NCBI GenBank assembly: GCA_938015595.1
Contig: CALLPI010000004.1
Span: 124,001 to 188,000, forward strand
DNA from: an uncultured Saprospiraceae bacterium
Lineage (GTDB): Bacteria; Bacteroidota; Bacteroidia; Chitinophagales; Saprospiraceae
Reading direction: 5' to 3'
DNA length: 64,000 nucleotides
Position numbers and translations under genes: made by a program. This document shows positions 1 through 8,563 of the stretch, piece after piece. Every line of letters begins with the position of its first letter. The first letter of the stretch is position 1. Below the pieces are notes generated by a model that was given only the letters and a program-made list of their open reading frames with translations, ran no database searches and was not told the DNA's origin.

Positions 1-518
1 AGCGTGGTCATTACCATGGCTCCTATACTGCCCGCCAGGCCATCAATGCCGTCCAGCAAGTTGAACGCATTCACAATGACGCTAATGGTAAAAAATGACA
101 CCAATACAAAAAACCACTGCCCCCACTCATCGTGCAAGCCAAACAGGCCGTACATGCCCTCCAGGCGTATGTCGGCGCGAAAAATGAGAATGGCGGCTGC
201 CAAACATTGAGCTATAATTTTTTTGTAGGGCATAATGGGCAGTATATCGTCTCGCACCCCCACCAAGAATATAATAATGAAAGACCCCAGTATGTATTGC
301 AGATTGGCAAAGTTCTGGAACGGCGTCCACAGTACAATAGAGAAGATGGCCCCGGCAAATATGGCTATGCCACCCATCGAAGGCGTGGCCTCCTTGTGCG
401 AACTGCGATCGCCCGGCATATCAAACAAGTGCTTGGCACGTGCTATCTCTATAATGGGCGGTATGGCAAGGTAGGATAGCGCGAAGGCGGTAAGAAAACT
501 GACAAAAGGCAAGTGCAT
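1..518 (-). CDS. MraY/WecA-type undecaprenyl-phosphate sugar-1-phosphate transferase (partial, C-terminus missing)
   Basis: The gene runs off the left edge, so only about 172 N-terminal residues are seen. The reading starts MHLPFVSFLT at an ATG on the minus strand at 518. It shows hydrophobic segments and three family motifs: DRSSHKEATPSMGGIA on the first cytoplasmic loop, the acidic pair in GVRDD, and NAFNLLDGIDGLAG, which holds the Mg2+/nucleotide-binding aspartates. Members of this polyprenyl-phosphate N-acetylhexosamine-1-phosphate transferase family move a sugar-1-phosphate from a UDP-sugar to undecaprenyl phosphate at the inner membrane. The HKEATPSMGG form is closer to WecA/TagO than to MraY, so O-antigen, capsule or similar polymer initiation is more likely than peptidoglycan. 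The exact sugar is unknown. Confidence 0.87.
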   Translation of the reverse strand, partial: MHLPFVSFLTAFALSYLAIPPIIEIARAKHLFDMPGDRSSHKEATPSMGGIAIFAGAIFSIVLWTPFQNFANLQYILGSFIIIFLVGVRDDILPIMPYKKIIAQCLAAAILIFRADIRLEGMYGLFGLHDEWGQWFFVLVSFFTISVIVNAFNLLDGIDGLAGSIGAMVMTT

Positions 519-533
519 GGCTCATGGGATATT

Positions 534-1304
534 TTATACCTGCAAAGTAACGGGTTTTATCCCAATAGCAGCCAACATTCGGCCGGTGATGCCTTTTTCT
601 GCCCGGTGAGAAAAAAAATCGCAGTTATGAGCCACAGTAGAAAATGGCGAAATCTCAATATGCTCAGACAATAGGCCGGCTTCGCGCAACTGCGTCTCAT
701 TGGCAGCCTTCAAGTTTAGCAAGTACTTGCCCCGTGCTGCATCCCACAGGCAAAAAGCCTCGTCGAAGTGAACGGCTACATCCTCATCTACTTCATAATC
801 GCAACCATCAATGCAGGTGCCGATATATGCTCGGCAATCTGCACTATGCATACCGAAGGTCTCAGCCATGTAGGCTAGCGTGCGCCGCACGATGCCTTGC
901 GCCGTGCCTTTCCAGCCAGCGTGAATGGCTGCTGCCACCCTTTGTACAGGGTCGTACACCAGCACAGGTACACAATCGGCTACGCTCACGTTAATAAGTA
1001 GTCCTTTTTGTTGCGTGACCAAAGCGTCGTAGCCGTGATAGCGGCCTGGTGTCTGTACATGTAGTATCTCGGCGCCATGTACCTGATGAGAAGAGGCTGT
1101 TTGCTCCGGTGCAAAGCCTAGTGCAGCAAAAAAACGCCTTCGATTTTCTGCTACGTGCTTTGGGTTATCAGTTGTGTTAAGCCCTAGATTCAGCGTAGCA
1201 TATGGTGGCAGGCTTACACCGCCATGTCGTGTACTTTGGGCAGCCGCTACTTCCTTAAAATCAGCAAAAATGCGTGGCACCAAAAGCATATCCCTAAAAG
1301 GCAT
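534..1304 (-). CDS. pgeF: PgeF/YfiH family (laccase-domain) purine nucleoside phosphorylase / peptidoglycan editing factor
   Basis: The 256-residue protein has the conserved metal ligands of the multicopper-oxidase-like YfiH fold: His in SSHQVHGAE, Cys in VADCVPVLV and His in AIHAGWKGTA. Characterised family members either cleave purine nucleosides with phosphate or remove wrongly incorporated L-Ser from peptidoglycan precursors. Which role applies cannot be read from sequence. Length is normal. It starts 4 bases after the stop of the upstream ATP-grasp gene, which suggests co-transcription. An internal ATG five codons in (MLLVPRIF) is an equally good start. Confidence 0.9.
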   Translation of the reverse strand: MPFRDMLLVPRIFADFKEVAAAQSTRHGGVSLPPYATLNLGLNTTDNPKHVAENRRRFFAALGFAPEQTASSHQVHGAEILHVQTPGRYHGYDALVTQQKGLLINVSVADCVPVLVYDPVQRVAAAIHAGWKGTAQGIVRRTLAYMAETFGMHSADCRAYIGTCIDGCDYEVDEDVAVHFDEAFCLWDAARGKYLLNLKAANETQLREAGLLSEHIEISPFSTVAHNCDFFSHRAEKGITGRMLAAIGIKPVTLQV

Positions 1305-1308
1305 CAGT

Positions 1309-2523
1309 TCAATTCAAGGCCTTTTCTTTGGGCGGTAGGCTGGCATGGTATTCTTCAAAAATGCGATGCGCATAGTGATCCAGCAGTTCCAGCACCCGCT
1401 GCCGGTTGTCGGCCACTACAATCATACCAATATGTTGGTTTTTTTGCAAGCGCCATACCAGCTCCGGCTCCTGAAATGGCGAATAATCAGGATGGGTGTA
1501 ACGCGACAACGACACCACCAGGCCAGCGTACTGATGCTGTACAGGGGGCAAAGTGTAGGCACTACCCGAAGCCTGGGCATACTCCACCTTGGCCCACTCT
1601 GACCATAAGTTGATACCCGAGGAAAATTCCACCATTTCAGCTATGTGCGCACCGCCTACGCGGCAGGAGGTTTCCAGGAAGTAAAACTGGCCGTCTTCGT
1701 GGCAGCGGATAAACTCTGTATGCGAAGCGCTATATCGCATACCAAAGGCGTCCATTACTTTGGCCGTGAGGGCTTGTAGTGCCTTGTCTTCCTCTCCGCC
1801 AAACGCTACGGTGTGCGTGCGAAACACCCCGCCGCCGTGAGCCACCTCAAAAGGCGGCGCCAGGTAGCGCGATACGCGGCAGAACTGGAGTTTGCCCTCG
1901 TTGCTAATGGCATCGGCATGATACACGTCACCAGGTTTGAACTGCTCAATGAGGTAGAGATGTCGCTCGCTACCTATTTCGTGGAGCACTTGCCAAGCTT
2001 CGCGCGCGCTATGCACTTTTTTAATGCCAATGGCGGAGGCCTCGGAGCGGGGCTTGATGACCCAAGGGCCGGGCACGGTGTTGAGGTAGTGCGTGACGGC
2101 TTCATCGTTGAACACTGCACTGAAAGCCGGTACAGGGATACCTGCCTCTGCCGCCCGCATGCGCATAGCCAGCTTGTCGCGGAAGTAGCGTGCTGTGGTT
2201 TGCCCCATGCCCGGAATGCGAAACTCTTCTCGCAGGAAAGCGGCTTTTTCCACGTCGAAATCGTCTAAAGACGCCACGCGGTCTATTTTGCGGCTGCGCA
2301 TCACCCAAGCTATACCCTCTTTGAGAATGTGCATGTTCTCGGGCGAGTTGTTGTCGTGTTCCAGATAGAAGAACTCGTCCACGCAGTCGAGGGGCCAAGG
2401 CTCATTTTCTAGCGATTTTTTGGTAACGACCAGCACATTGCAGCCTAATTGCTTGAGCGTGCGCAAAAAATCAACACCTTTGAAGAAGGTAGCTACGCAA
2501 AGGAAAGTCAGTGGTTTGGACAT
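1309..2523 (-). CDS. ATP-grasp domain protein of unknown substrate
   Basis: The 404-residue protein has an N-terminal Rossmann-like half (FLCVATFFKGVDFLRTLK) followed by an ATP-grasp fold. Visible parts are the lysine/glycine strand GPWVIKPRSEASAIGIKKV near residue 160, the EQFKPGDVYHADAIS region, and a metal-binding FYFLETSCRVGGAH segment near residue 275. It resembles carboxylate-amine ligases and biotin-carboxylase-like proteins that couple ATP hydrolysis to joining a carboxylate to an amine or thiol. No substrate can be assigned. It lies between leucyl aminopeptidase and pgeF on the same strand with short gaps, so it is probably part of that operon. Confidence 0.8.
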   Translation of the reverse strand: MSKPLTFLCVATFFKGVDFLRTLKQLGCNVLVVTKKSLENEPWPLDCVDEFFYLEHDNNSPENMHILKEGIAWVMRSRKIDRVASLDDFDVEKAAFLREEFRIPGMGQTTARYFRDKLAMRMRAAEAGIPVPAFSAVFNDEAVTHYLNTVPGPWVIKPRSEASAIGIKKVHSAREAWQVLHEIGSERHLYLIEQFKPGDVYHADAISNEGKLQFCRVSRYLAPPFEVAHGGGVFRTHTVAFGGEEDKALQALTAKVMDAFGMRYSASHTEFIRCHEDGQFYFLETSCRVGGAHIAEMVEFSSGINLWSEWAKVEYAQASGSAYTLPPVQHQYAGLVVSLSRYTHPDYSPFQEPELVWRLQKNQHIGMIVVADNRQRVLELLDHYAHRIFEEYHASLPPKEKALN

Positions 2524-2540
2524 GAGACCAGCGTTTTGAA

Positions 2541-4019
2541 TTACTTATTTATTAAAGCCTGCAGATACTCTAACAGCAACCGCACGCCGTAGGCAGTAGC
2601 GCTCTTCTGGGAGGCGAACTCGGAGTCGTTGAACGCCACGCCGGCAATGTCCAGGTGTGCCCAGCAGGGGTGGTCTTGGATAAATACCTCCAGAAATTTA
2701 GCTGCGGTGATGGCGCCAGCCATAGGCCTCATGCCGAGGTTGCGCACGTCAGCTACATCTGACTTGATTTCTTCCTTGTACACATCCCACAATGGAAACC
2801 TCCACAGACGCTCCCCACAAAGTTCTCCTGCAGCAATTAACGCCTCAGCTAGTTGATTGTTATTAGCAAAAAGAGCGCCTGCTGAGTATCCCAGAGTGCG
2901 TACTGTAGACCCCGTGAGGGTAGCCAAGTCAATGAGCACATCAGGCTGCCAGGTTTCTACAGCATAGTACAGGCTATCGGCCAACACTAGTCGGCCTTCG
3001 GCATCGGTATCAATGATTTCTATGGTTTTACCGCTGTAAGAGCCAATCACATCACTGGGCACCATAGCCTTGCCATCTACGCTATTTTCCGTAGCTGGTA
3101 CTACGCCGATGAGGTGTACGGGTAGTTTCAGGCGGGCAGCAGCTTCCACAGCGCCCAGTACGGCGCCTGCGCCACCCATATCGCTTTTCATCAGAGCCAT
3201 GTTGGCTGAAGGCTTGATGGACAAACCACCGGTATCGAAGGTTACGCCTTTGCCCACCAAGGCTACTTTAGCATGTGCATGCGCTGGTTTATACTCCGCA
3301 ATGATGAGGCAAGGCGGATTGGCGCTACCTTGGTTCACCGCCAGCAAGGCGTGAAAGCCCATGTGTGCTAGTCGAGCCTTGTCAAATACATCCACTTGAT
3401 AGCCCCAGTTTTTGCCCGACTGCACAGCCCAGGCGGCAAGGTCTTCAGGTCGCTTTTTATTGGCAGGGGCATTCACCAGGTCAAATACCCCTATTTGAAC
3501 CTCTGCCACGGTTAGTCCGCGCTGGGCGGCCTCTAGTATAGCATCAGTATTGGCGCCAGCATACTGAATGCTCAGGCGCGTTTGTGCCAAAGCCAGCGGA
3601 TGAGGTTCGATATTATTCCCGGTTTTATAGCGGCCTATGGCATAGGTACTCAGCACCAAGCCATTGACAGCGGCCTCTGTAAATCGCGTCGGCTCACGAG
3701 GGGCGTTATCAAAACAAAAACTAATGGCCAGCGCTGGTGAAAGCCGCTGGCGATATCGGAAGCCGAAACTGCGAAATGCCTTGAGCACTTCGGCAAAGCC
3801 TGGTTGGGCGCCCAACCCGAGCAAAAAAACACACTGCTCGCCAGCATACATGGGCCATACTTCATTCCAGTCTGCCTTGAATTGGGCGCTGTTGGGTACA
3901 CCCTGTATGCCTGCCTGCCTGCATGAGTTCAGTACATTGGGCAGGTCTTCCTGTTGCGCCACGGGGATGACTGCCTCGGCGGCAAATCGGTCTGTTGGGT
4001 TGATGATAGCAATCTCCAT
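2541..4019 (-). CDS. pepA: Leucyl aminopeptidase family protein (M17)
   Basis: The 492-residue protein has the M17 signature. KGVTFDTGGLSIKP supplies a metal-binding Asp and the active-site Lys, MKSDMGGAGAVLG supplies further metal ligands, and IIDTDAEGRLVLAD is the diagnostic strand with the catalytic Arg. The enzyme is a cytosolic dizinc exopeptidase that removes N-terminal residues from peptides, usually as a hexamer. The N-terminal macro-like domain (about residues 1-160) is weakly conserved, as is normal. It sits 17 bases before the ATP-grasp gene on the same strand. The pepA symbol is by family only. Confidence 0.93.
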   Translation of the reverse strand: MEIAIINPTDRFAAEAVIPVAQQEDLPNVLNSCRQAGIQGVPNSAQFKADWNEVWPMYAGEQCVFLLGLGAQPGFAEVLKAFRSFGFRYRQRLSPALAISFCFDNAPREPTRFTEAAVNGLVLSTYAIGRYKTGNNIEPHPLALAQTRLSIQYAGANTDAILEAAQRGLTVAEVQIGVFDLVNAPANKKRPEDLAAWAVQSGKNWGYQVDVFDKARLAHMGFHALLAVNQGSANPPCLIIAEYKPAHAHAKVALVGKGVTFDTGGLSIKPSANMALMKSDMGGAGAVLGAVEAAARLKLPVHLIGVVPATENSVDGKAMVPSDVIGSYSGKTIEIIDTDAEGRLVLADSLYYAVETWQPDVLIDLATLTGSTVRTLGYSAGALFANNNQLAEALIAAGELCGERLWRFPLWDVYKEEIKSDVADVRNLGMRPMAGAITAAKFLEVFIQDHPCWAHLDIAGVAFNDSEFASQKSATAYGVRLLLEYLQALINK

Positions 4020-4106
4020 GCGTTACCAAGTGCTTTCAGGGAGGGTCAGGAAAAAAATCGCCGCAAACGCTGCAAGGTAAGGAGTTTTCCCGCATCCAAA
4101 AAATTT

Positions 4107-5213
4107 TCATTGGAAGAAGAGCCATTCCACAGCCTTGGGAAACTCCTCGCCCCAGCGAGCTTCGTTGTGCTGCCCCTTGGGGTCAATAGACAATTGGAAG
4201 ACCACATTATCCGAGAGGCCTTGTTTTTCAATAGCTTGCTTGAATCGCAGAATGGCGGGTACCACTCCCGCGCCTTCTTTTTGGCCGCCGTAGAGATAGA
4301 TGCGCGTTTCATAGGGGTCGGGGAAATCGTCCACCTGGGTATGTATATTGGGCGCCACCCAGAGCGAGGGCGAGAAGATCATCAGGCGGCTATATACCTC
4401 AGGGTACATCAGCCCGGCATAAATGCTGATGAGCCCACCCATAGAACTGCCACCAATGCCGGTGTGGTCGCGGTCGGGCAAGGTGCGAAATTTTTTATCT
4501 ACGAAGGGCTTGAGGGTGTCGGCCAGGAAGCGCACGTACTTTTTGCCGTCGCCGCTACCCAGCCGGGTTTTCATAGAAGGGGTAAACTCGGCAATGCGTT
4601 CGTGTTCGGCGTGATCAATAGACACGATGATGATGTCGCCCTGACCCTTTTCGGCCATGATTGCCAGTTTTTTGTCCACTGCCCAATTGCCAAAGGGTGC
4701 GTAGTCGTCAAAGAGATTTTGCCCGTCCTGTAGGTAGAGCACCGGGTAGCGGCGGTCGGTTTCGTAATAGTTGTGTGGAAGCAAAGCGGCAATGCGGCGG
4801 GTCTTGATCAGTTGCGGAATCTCGAAGTGCTCTGAGATTACTTCAATCTTGGGCAGGAATGCCGGGTTGTAGGCCAGGCCTCCGCTACGCCATCGGGGTA
4901 CGTGTACGGTAATGTGCCCCGCGTTCGATTTGCAACGCCGATTGGGGCGGGCGTTGCCATAGCGGTCCAATTCTTCGTCCTCCCATGAGCCGCGAACAAA
5001 CTTATATTCGATGGTCTTGGGCAAGGCATCGGCATCCGTGAAAGTGTATTCGTATTTACCAGGGCCTATGCGCATCATGCGATAGCGTTCATCGTTGGTG
5101 GCCCAGTTGTTGAAATTCCCTGTAAGATACACTGGCCGATCGCTGAGGTCGGGCGTGCTCAGTTCAATAATAAGCTGTTTACCCTGTTTTTGGCTTGCTA
5201 CATTTTCCTGCAT
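4107..5213 (-). CDS. Alpha/beta-hydrolase esterase with N-terminal glycogen-binding-like (CBM48/AMPK) domain
   Basis: The 368-residue protein has two parts. Residues about 10-110 look like an early-set domain of the AMPK-beta/CBM48 type (VYLTGNFNNWAT, then KTIEYKFVRGSWE). Residues about 130-368 form a putative-esterase fold: NYYETDRRYPVLYLQDGQN, the nucleophile elbow in GIGGSSMGGLISIYAG, and a late His in KGQHNEARWGEEF. This layout matches Fes/esterase-D-like hydrolases. No signal peptide is seen, so a cytosolic enzyme is inferred. The substrate is unknown, perhaps an acylated sugar or polyester. It ends 87 bases before the aminopeptidase gene on the same strand. Confidence 0.85.
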   Translation of the reverse strand: MQENVASQKQGKQLIIELSTPDLSDRPVYLTGNFNNWATNDERYRMMRIGPGKYEYTFTDADALPKTIEYKFVRGSWEDEELDRYGNARPNRRCKSNAGHITVHVPRWRSGGLAYNPAFLPKIEVISEHFEIPQLIKTRRIAALLPHNYYETDRRYPVLYLQDGQNLFDDYAPFGNWAVDKKLAIMAEKGQGDIIIVSIDHAEHERIAEFTPSMKTRLGSGDGKKYVRFLADTLKPFVDKKFRTLPDRDHTGIGGSSMGGLISIYAGLMYPEVYSRLMIFSPSLWVAPNIHTQVDDFPDPYETRIYLYGGQKEGAGVVPAILRFKQAIEKQGLSDNVVFQLSIDPKGQHNEARWGEEFPKAVEWLFFQ

Positions 5214-5225
5214 GGCATTGAGCGC

Positions 5226-6761
5226 TTACTCTCCTTGCCCCAAAGAAAAAGCCCGCTGCCCGTCAATTTCATAGAGGTTTTCCACCTTGATAAAGTTCAG
5301 ACCGGCAGACATAAGACGCTGGAGCAGTGAGATAATATCATAGTAAATGACATCAGCTTCTGGAGTATGGCTGCGAGCCATGCCGTGCAAAGACTGGCGG
5401 GCGACGAACCGGCAGCGCCAGTGGTCGGTGCAGAAGGTTTCAGGAAAACCGTCGGGATATACCTTTAGCCCTCGGTTAGTGATCATCTTGAGCTTGAGTT
5501 GGTCGCCGGTCAGAGATTCCAGAATTTGACCCAACTCGTGGGGGTTGCGGTGCTCGCCCGTCCAGTGCAAGAATACATCCACGCCCAGTAGGCGCTTAGC
5601 CGTGGGTGGCGTAGGGCGTACTTTCACCTCTATGGGCTTAATGTTTTCGCCCATAGATACAGCCTTGAGCTTGGCGGGTGTTTGCCCCAGTCTTTCGATC
5701 AAAGCTTTTGCAAAGGCCTTGGTACCTACTTTTTGTAGGGTGTGAGCTGCATTGTAAATATCGCCGGTGTGGATGCCGTCTTCCAGCGTTTTGAGCAAGG
5801 CGTTCATGATGCGCTCGGCTACCTTGGGCTGCCCTACGTGTACCAGCATAAGGCAGGCAGCGTGTATGAGGCCGCAGGGGTTAGCCAAGTCTTTGCCGGC
5901 AATGTCGGGAGCAGAGCCATGAATGGCCTCGAACATGGCAAATCCGTCGCCGATGTTGGCCGAGCCACCCAGCCCCACCGAGCCGGCTACCTGCGCGGTG
6001 ATGTCGGAGATAATGTCGCCATAGAGGTTGAGCGTGACAATGACGTCAAACATCTCAGGCTTGTCGGCCAGCAGTGCGGCGCCAATGTCTATGATGTAGT
6101 GGTTGCTTTCGATGTCGGGATATTCCTTGGCCACCTCGTCAAAAATCTTATGGAAGAGGCCGTCGCTGAGTTTCATGATGTTGTCTTTGGTCATGCACGT
6201 GACCTTCTTACGGCCATACGCCCGCGCATATTCAAAGGCATATCGAATGACCTTCTCGCTGCCTGGGCGCGATACGAGCTTAAGACACTGCACTACTTCA
6301 GCGGTTTGTTGATGCTCGATACCGGCGTAGAGGTCTTCTTCGTTTTCGCGTATTACTACCAGGTCCATCGTGGGAAAGTAGCTCTCTACGTAGGGCGTGT
6401 AGGCGCGGCAGGGGCGCACATTGGCAAACAGCCCCAGCGTCTTGCGTACAGTTACATTGAGGCTCTTGTAGCCGCCACCCTGCGGGGTGGTAATGGGCGC
6501 TTTGAGAAACACCTTGTTGCGGCGAAGCACCTCCCAGGCACCAGGCTCCATGCCCGATTCCATACCTTTGAGATACACATCCTGGCCAATCTTGATCTCG
6601 TCGTATGCTAACTGCGCACCGGCGGCCTCCATAATAGAAAGGGTAGCAGCCATGATTTCGGGGCCGATGCCGTCGCCATAGGCTATGGTGATGCGGGTTT
6701 TGCCGGATTCAGCGGCGGCTGTCTTGCCGGAGGTTTTGGCGGCTGTTTTGTGGTTTGCCAT
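5226..6761 (-). CDS. icd: Isocitrate dehydrogenase with C-terminal extension, predicted NAD+-dependent
   Basis: The 511-residue enzyme (start at MANHKTAAK; the longer frame begins 45 bases upstream) oxidises isocitrate to 2-oxoglutarate in the TCA cycle. Seen are YGDGIGPEI, the substrate-binding PQGGGYKSLNVTVRK with the regulatory-type Ser, RENEEDLYAGIEH, and LYGDIISDITAQVAG with metal-binding Asp. The coenzyme loop reads HGSAPDIAGKD: Asp286 and Ile287 replace the Lys-Tyr pair typical of NADP enzymes, pointing to NAD+. Residues about 370-511 form an extra C-terminal domain like that of the Thermus-type enzymes. Its N-terminus is Lys/Ala/Thr-rich and low in complexity. It precedes the esterase gene by 12 bases. 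Confidence 0.9.
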   Translation of the reverse strand: MANHKTAAKTSGKTAAAESGKTRITIAYGDGIGPEIMAATLSIMEAAGAQLAYDEIKIGQDVYLKGMESGMEPGAWEVLRRNKVFLKAPITTPQGGGYKSLNVTVRKTLGLFANVRPCRAYTPYVESYFPTMDLVVIRENEEDLYAGIEHQQTAEVVQCLKLVSRPGSEKVIRYAFEYARAYGRKKVTCMTKDNIMKLSDGLFHKIFDEVAKEYPDIESNHYIIDIGAALLADKPEMFDVIVTLNLYGDIISDITAQVAGSVGLGGSANIGDGFAMFEAIHGSAPDIAGKDLANPCGLIHAACLMLVHVGQPKVAERIMNALLKTLEDGIHTGDIYNAAHTLQKVGTKAFAKALIERLGQTPAKLKAVSMGENIKPIEVKVRPTPPTAKRLLGVDVFLHWTGEHRNPHELGQILESLTGDQLKLKMITNRGLKVYPDGFPETFCTDHWRCRFVARQSLHGMARSHTPEADVIYYDIISLLQRLMSAGLNFIKVENLYEIDGQRAFSLGQGE

Positions 6762-6849
6762 AGTTTGTGTGGTTTTTCGATGAAGAGAATCTGGCAAAAA
6801 GAACACCCAAAGCGCGTTTGGGTTTGGTAGGCGTTCCTTTTTTGCGTGC

Positions 6850-7569
6850 TTACCCTTTTGGCGGTCGGGTGGGGCGCACCTCTATCTTGCTGGGCAAGGT
6901 ACGCGGGTGCAGGCGCATCAAATCTGCAATGAGTTGGCCAATGTCTTCCGGTTGAATTTTCCAGTCATCATCCATGCCAGGCGTGCGCTGGTTGAAGTGG
7001 CTACTCACTGAGCCGGGCATGATAGTACTGACGCGAATGCCGTACTGCCGCAAGTCTAGCATAACTGCCTGGGTAAATCCCACTAGGCCAAACTTGCTGG
7101 CATTGTAAGCCGAACCGCCGGCAAAGAAGTTTGTGCCTGCCAAGCTGGCTATGGTGATGCAGTAGCCCTGCGAGGCCTTGAGTGCTTCCAAAGAGGCCTT
7201 GACGGTGTAGAACACTCCAGTGAGGTTGATGTCAATGGTTTCTCGCCACTGCTCAGGGCTGAGGCTTTCTACCGACCCAAAATGCCCGATACCGGCATTG
7301 GCTACTACTAAATCAAGGCGTCCCCAAGCCTGGAGCACGCGCGCTACGCTTTTGACCTGGGCATCCAGGTTGCGTACATCAGCAGCAATACCCAGCACCT
7401 GACCAGCATTGAGTGATTGCAACCGCTGGGCGGCTTCTTGGGCGGCACTTTCTTGCCGGCTGGTGATGGCTACGCTCATACCTGCTTTCAATAGTTCTGC
7501 GGCTATGCCAAATCCTATGCCTCTGCTGCCCCCTGTGATCAGGGCTGTTTTACCGGTCAGATTTTCCAT
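6850..7569 (-). CDS. Short-chain dehydrogenase/reductase (FabG-like)
   Basis: The 239-residue classical SDR has the nucleotide motif TGGSRGIGFGIA near residue 12, the NAG strand VANAGIGHFG, a catalytic Ser in ITIASLAGT and the catalytic YNASK near residue 153. Reductases of this type use NAD(P)H on 3-oxoacyl or other carbonyl substrates. Beyond family, the substrate is unassigned. A good TAnnTTTG promoter element lies 34 bases upstream at 7603-7610 on the minus strand, so this may be the first gene of the leftmost minus-strand operon. Confidence 0.88.
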   Translation of the reverse strand: MENLTGKTALITGGSRGIGFGIAAELLKAGMSVAITSRQESAAQEAAQRLQSLNAGQVLGIAADVRNLDAQVKSVARVLQAWGRLDLVVANAGIGHFGSVESLSPEQWRETIDINLTGVFYTVKASLEALKASQGYCITIASLAGTNFFAGGSAYNASKFGLVGFTQAVMLDLRQYGIRVSTIMPGSVSSHFNQRTPGMDDDWKIQPEDIGQLIADLMRLHPRTLPSKIEVRPTRPPKG

Positions 7570-7602
7570 GACTCTTTCACCTTAGCGCATTATTTTGCGT
7601 GC

Positions 7603-7610
7603 CAAAGGTA
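7603..7610 (-). promoter_or_regulatory. Predicted -7 promoter element of the SDR gene
   Basis: TACCTTTG on the minus strand matches the Bacteroidota -7 consensus TAnnTTTG and lies 34 bases before the SDR start. No clear TTG -33 box is seen at the expected spacing. Confidence 0.6.
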
Positions 7611-7653
7611 GGCAAGCGCCGCTTGAAAGCCGATAATTTTCGCCAGGTAAAGC

Positions 7654-7661
7654 TATTTTTG
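7654..7661 (+). promoter_or_regulatory. Predicted -7 promoter element of rmlA
   Basis: TATTTTTG matches TAnnTTTG and lies 19 bases before the rmlA start. It points away from the SDR promoter in the same divergent spacer. Confidence 0.55.
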
Positions 7662-7680
7662 TCGTCTGATTCACTACTCT

Positions 7681-8547
7681 ATGCGCATGAAAGGAATCAT
7701 TCTCGCCGGCGGCCTGGGCACCCGGCTATATCCATTGACGCTGGCCGTGAGCAAGCAACTGATGCCGGTGTATGACAAGCCCATGATCTACTATCCGTTG
7801 TCCACGTTGCTATCGGCAGGCATTCGGGATATTCTCATTATTTCTACACCGCACGACTTGCCTAACTTTGAAAAACTCCTGGGCGACGGCAGCGAAATCG
7901 GGTGCCACTTTTGCTATGTGCCCCAGTATGTGCCCAATGGTCTGGCCCAGGCCTTTGTGCTGGGTGCAGATTTTATCGGGCAGGATAGTGCCTCGCTTAT
8001 CCTAGGCGACAATATCTTCTACGGCGCAGGCCTTGAACAACAGCTCCAATCCAGCACCCAGCCCGACGGTGGCATCATCTTTGCCTACCCTGTGGCCGAC
8101 CCTGAACGGTATGGCGTGGTAGAATTTGACCAACAGTTCAGAGCAATCTCCATTGAGGAAAAACCAGCCAGACCCAAGTCTAACTACGCAGTGCCGGGCC
8201 TGTATTTCTATGACAACTCCGTAGTGGAAGTGGCGCGCAACCTACAACCCAGCGCCCGCGGCGAGTATGAGATCACCGACGTAAACCGGCACTACCTGGA
8301 GCAGGGCAAACTGCGCGTGGAAGTGCTAAGCCGAGGCACGGCCTGGTTGGATACCGGCACGCACAAGTCACTTATGCAAGCTGGCCAGTTTATCGAAGTT
8401 ATTGAAGACCGCCAGGGGCTGAAAATTGGCTGTATCGAAGAAGTAGCCTACCAAATGGGCTTCATTGACGCTGCCCAACTGGAGCGCCTAGCGCACAAAT
8501 ACCTCAAGAGCGGCTACGGCGAGTATCTGTTGAGCCTGCTCAAATAG
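7681..8547 (+). CDS. rmlA: Glucose-1-phosphate thymidylyltransferase
   Basis: The 288-residue protein makes dTDP-glucose from dTTP and glucose 1-phosphate, the first step of dTDP-rhamnose synthesis. It begins with the nucleotidyltransferase signature [16 protein letters not shown] and continues with [31 protein letters not shown] and [15 protein letters not shown], all typical of RmlA/RfbA at normal length. A second ATG two codons in (MKGIILAGG) is the start usual in the family. The rmlB, rmlC and rmlD genes are not next to it, so the pathway is scattered or lies elsewhere. Confidence 0.95.
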   Translation: MRMKGIILAGGLGTRLYPLTLAVSKQLMPVYDKPMIYYPLSTLLSAGIRDILIISTPHDLPNFEKLLGDGSEIGCHFCYVPQYVPNGLAQAFVLGADFIGQDSASLILGDNIFYGAGLEQQLQSSTQPDGGIIFAYPVADPERYGVVEFDQQFRAISIEEKPARPKSNYAVPGLYFYDNSVVEVARNLQPSARGEYEITDVNRHYLEQGKLRVEVLSRGTAWLDTGTHKSLMQAGQFIEVIEDRQGLKIGCIEEVAYQMGFIDAAQLERLAHKYLKSGYGEYLLSLLK

Positions 8548-8563
8548 AACAATGCGCAAGGCT

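Noticed and set aside
5742-6611. Long plus-strand frame of 289 codons
   Set aside because: It lies wholly antisense to the clear isocitrate dehydrogenase gene and has no family signal.
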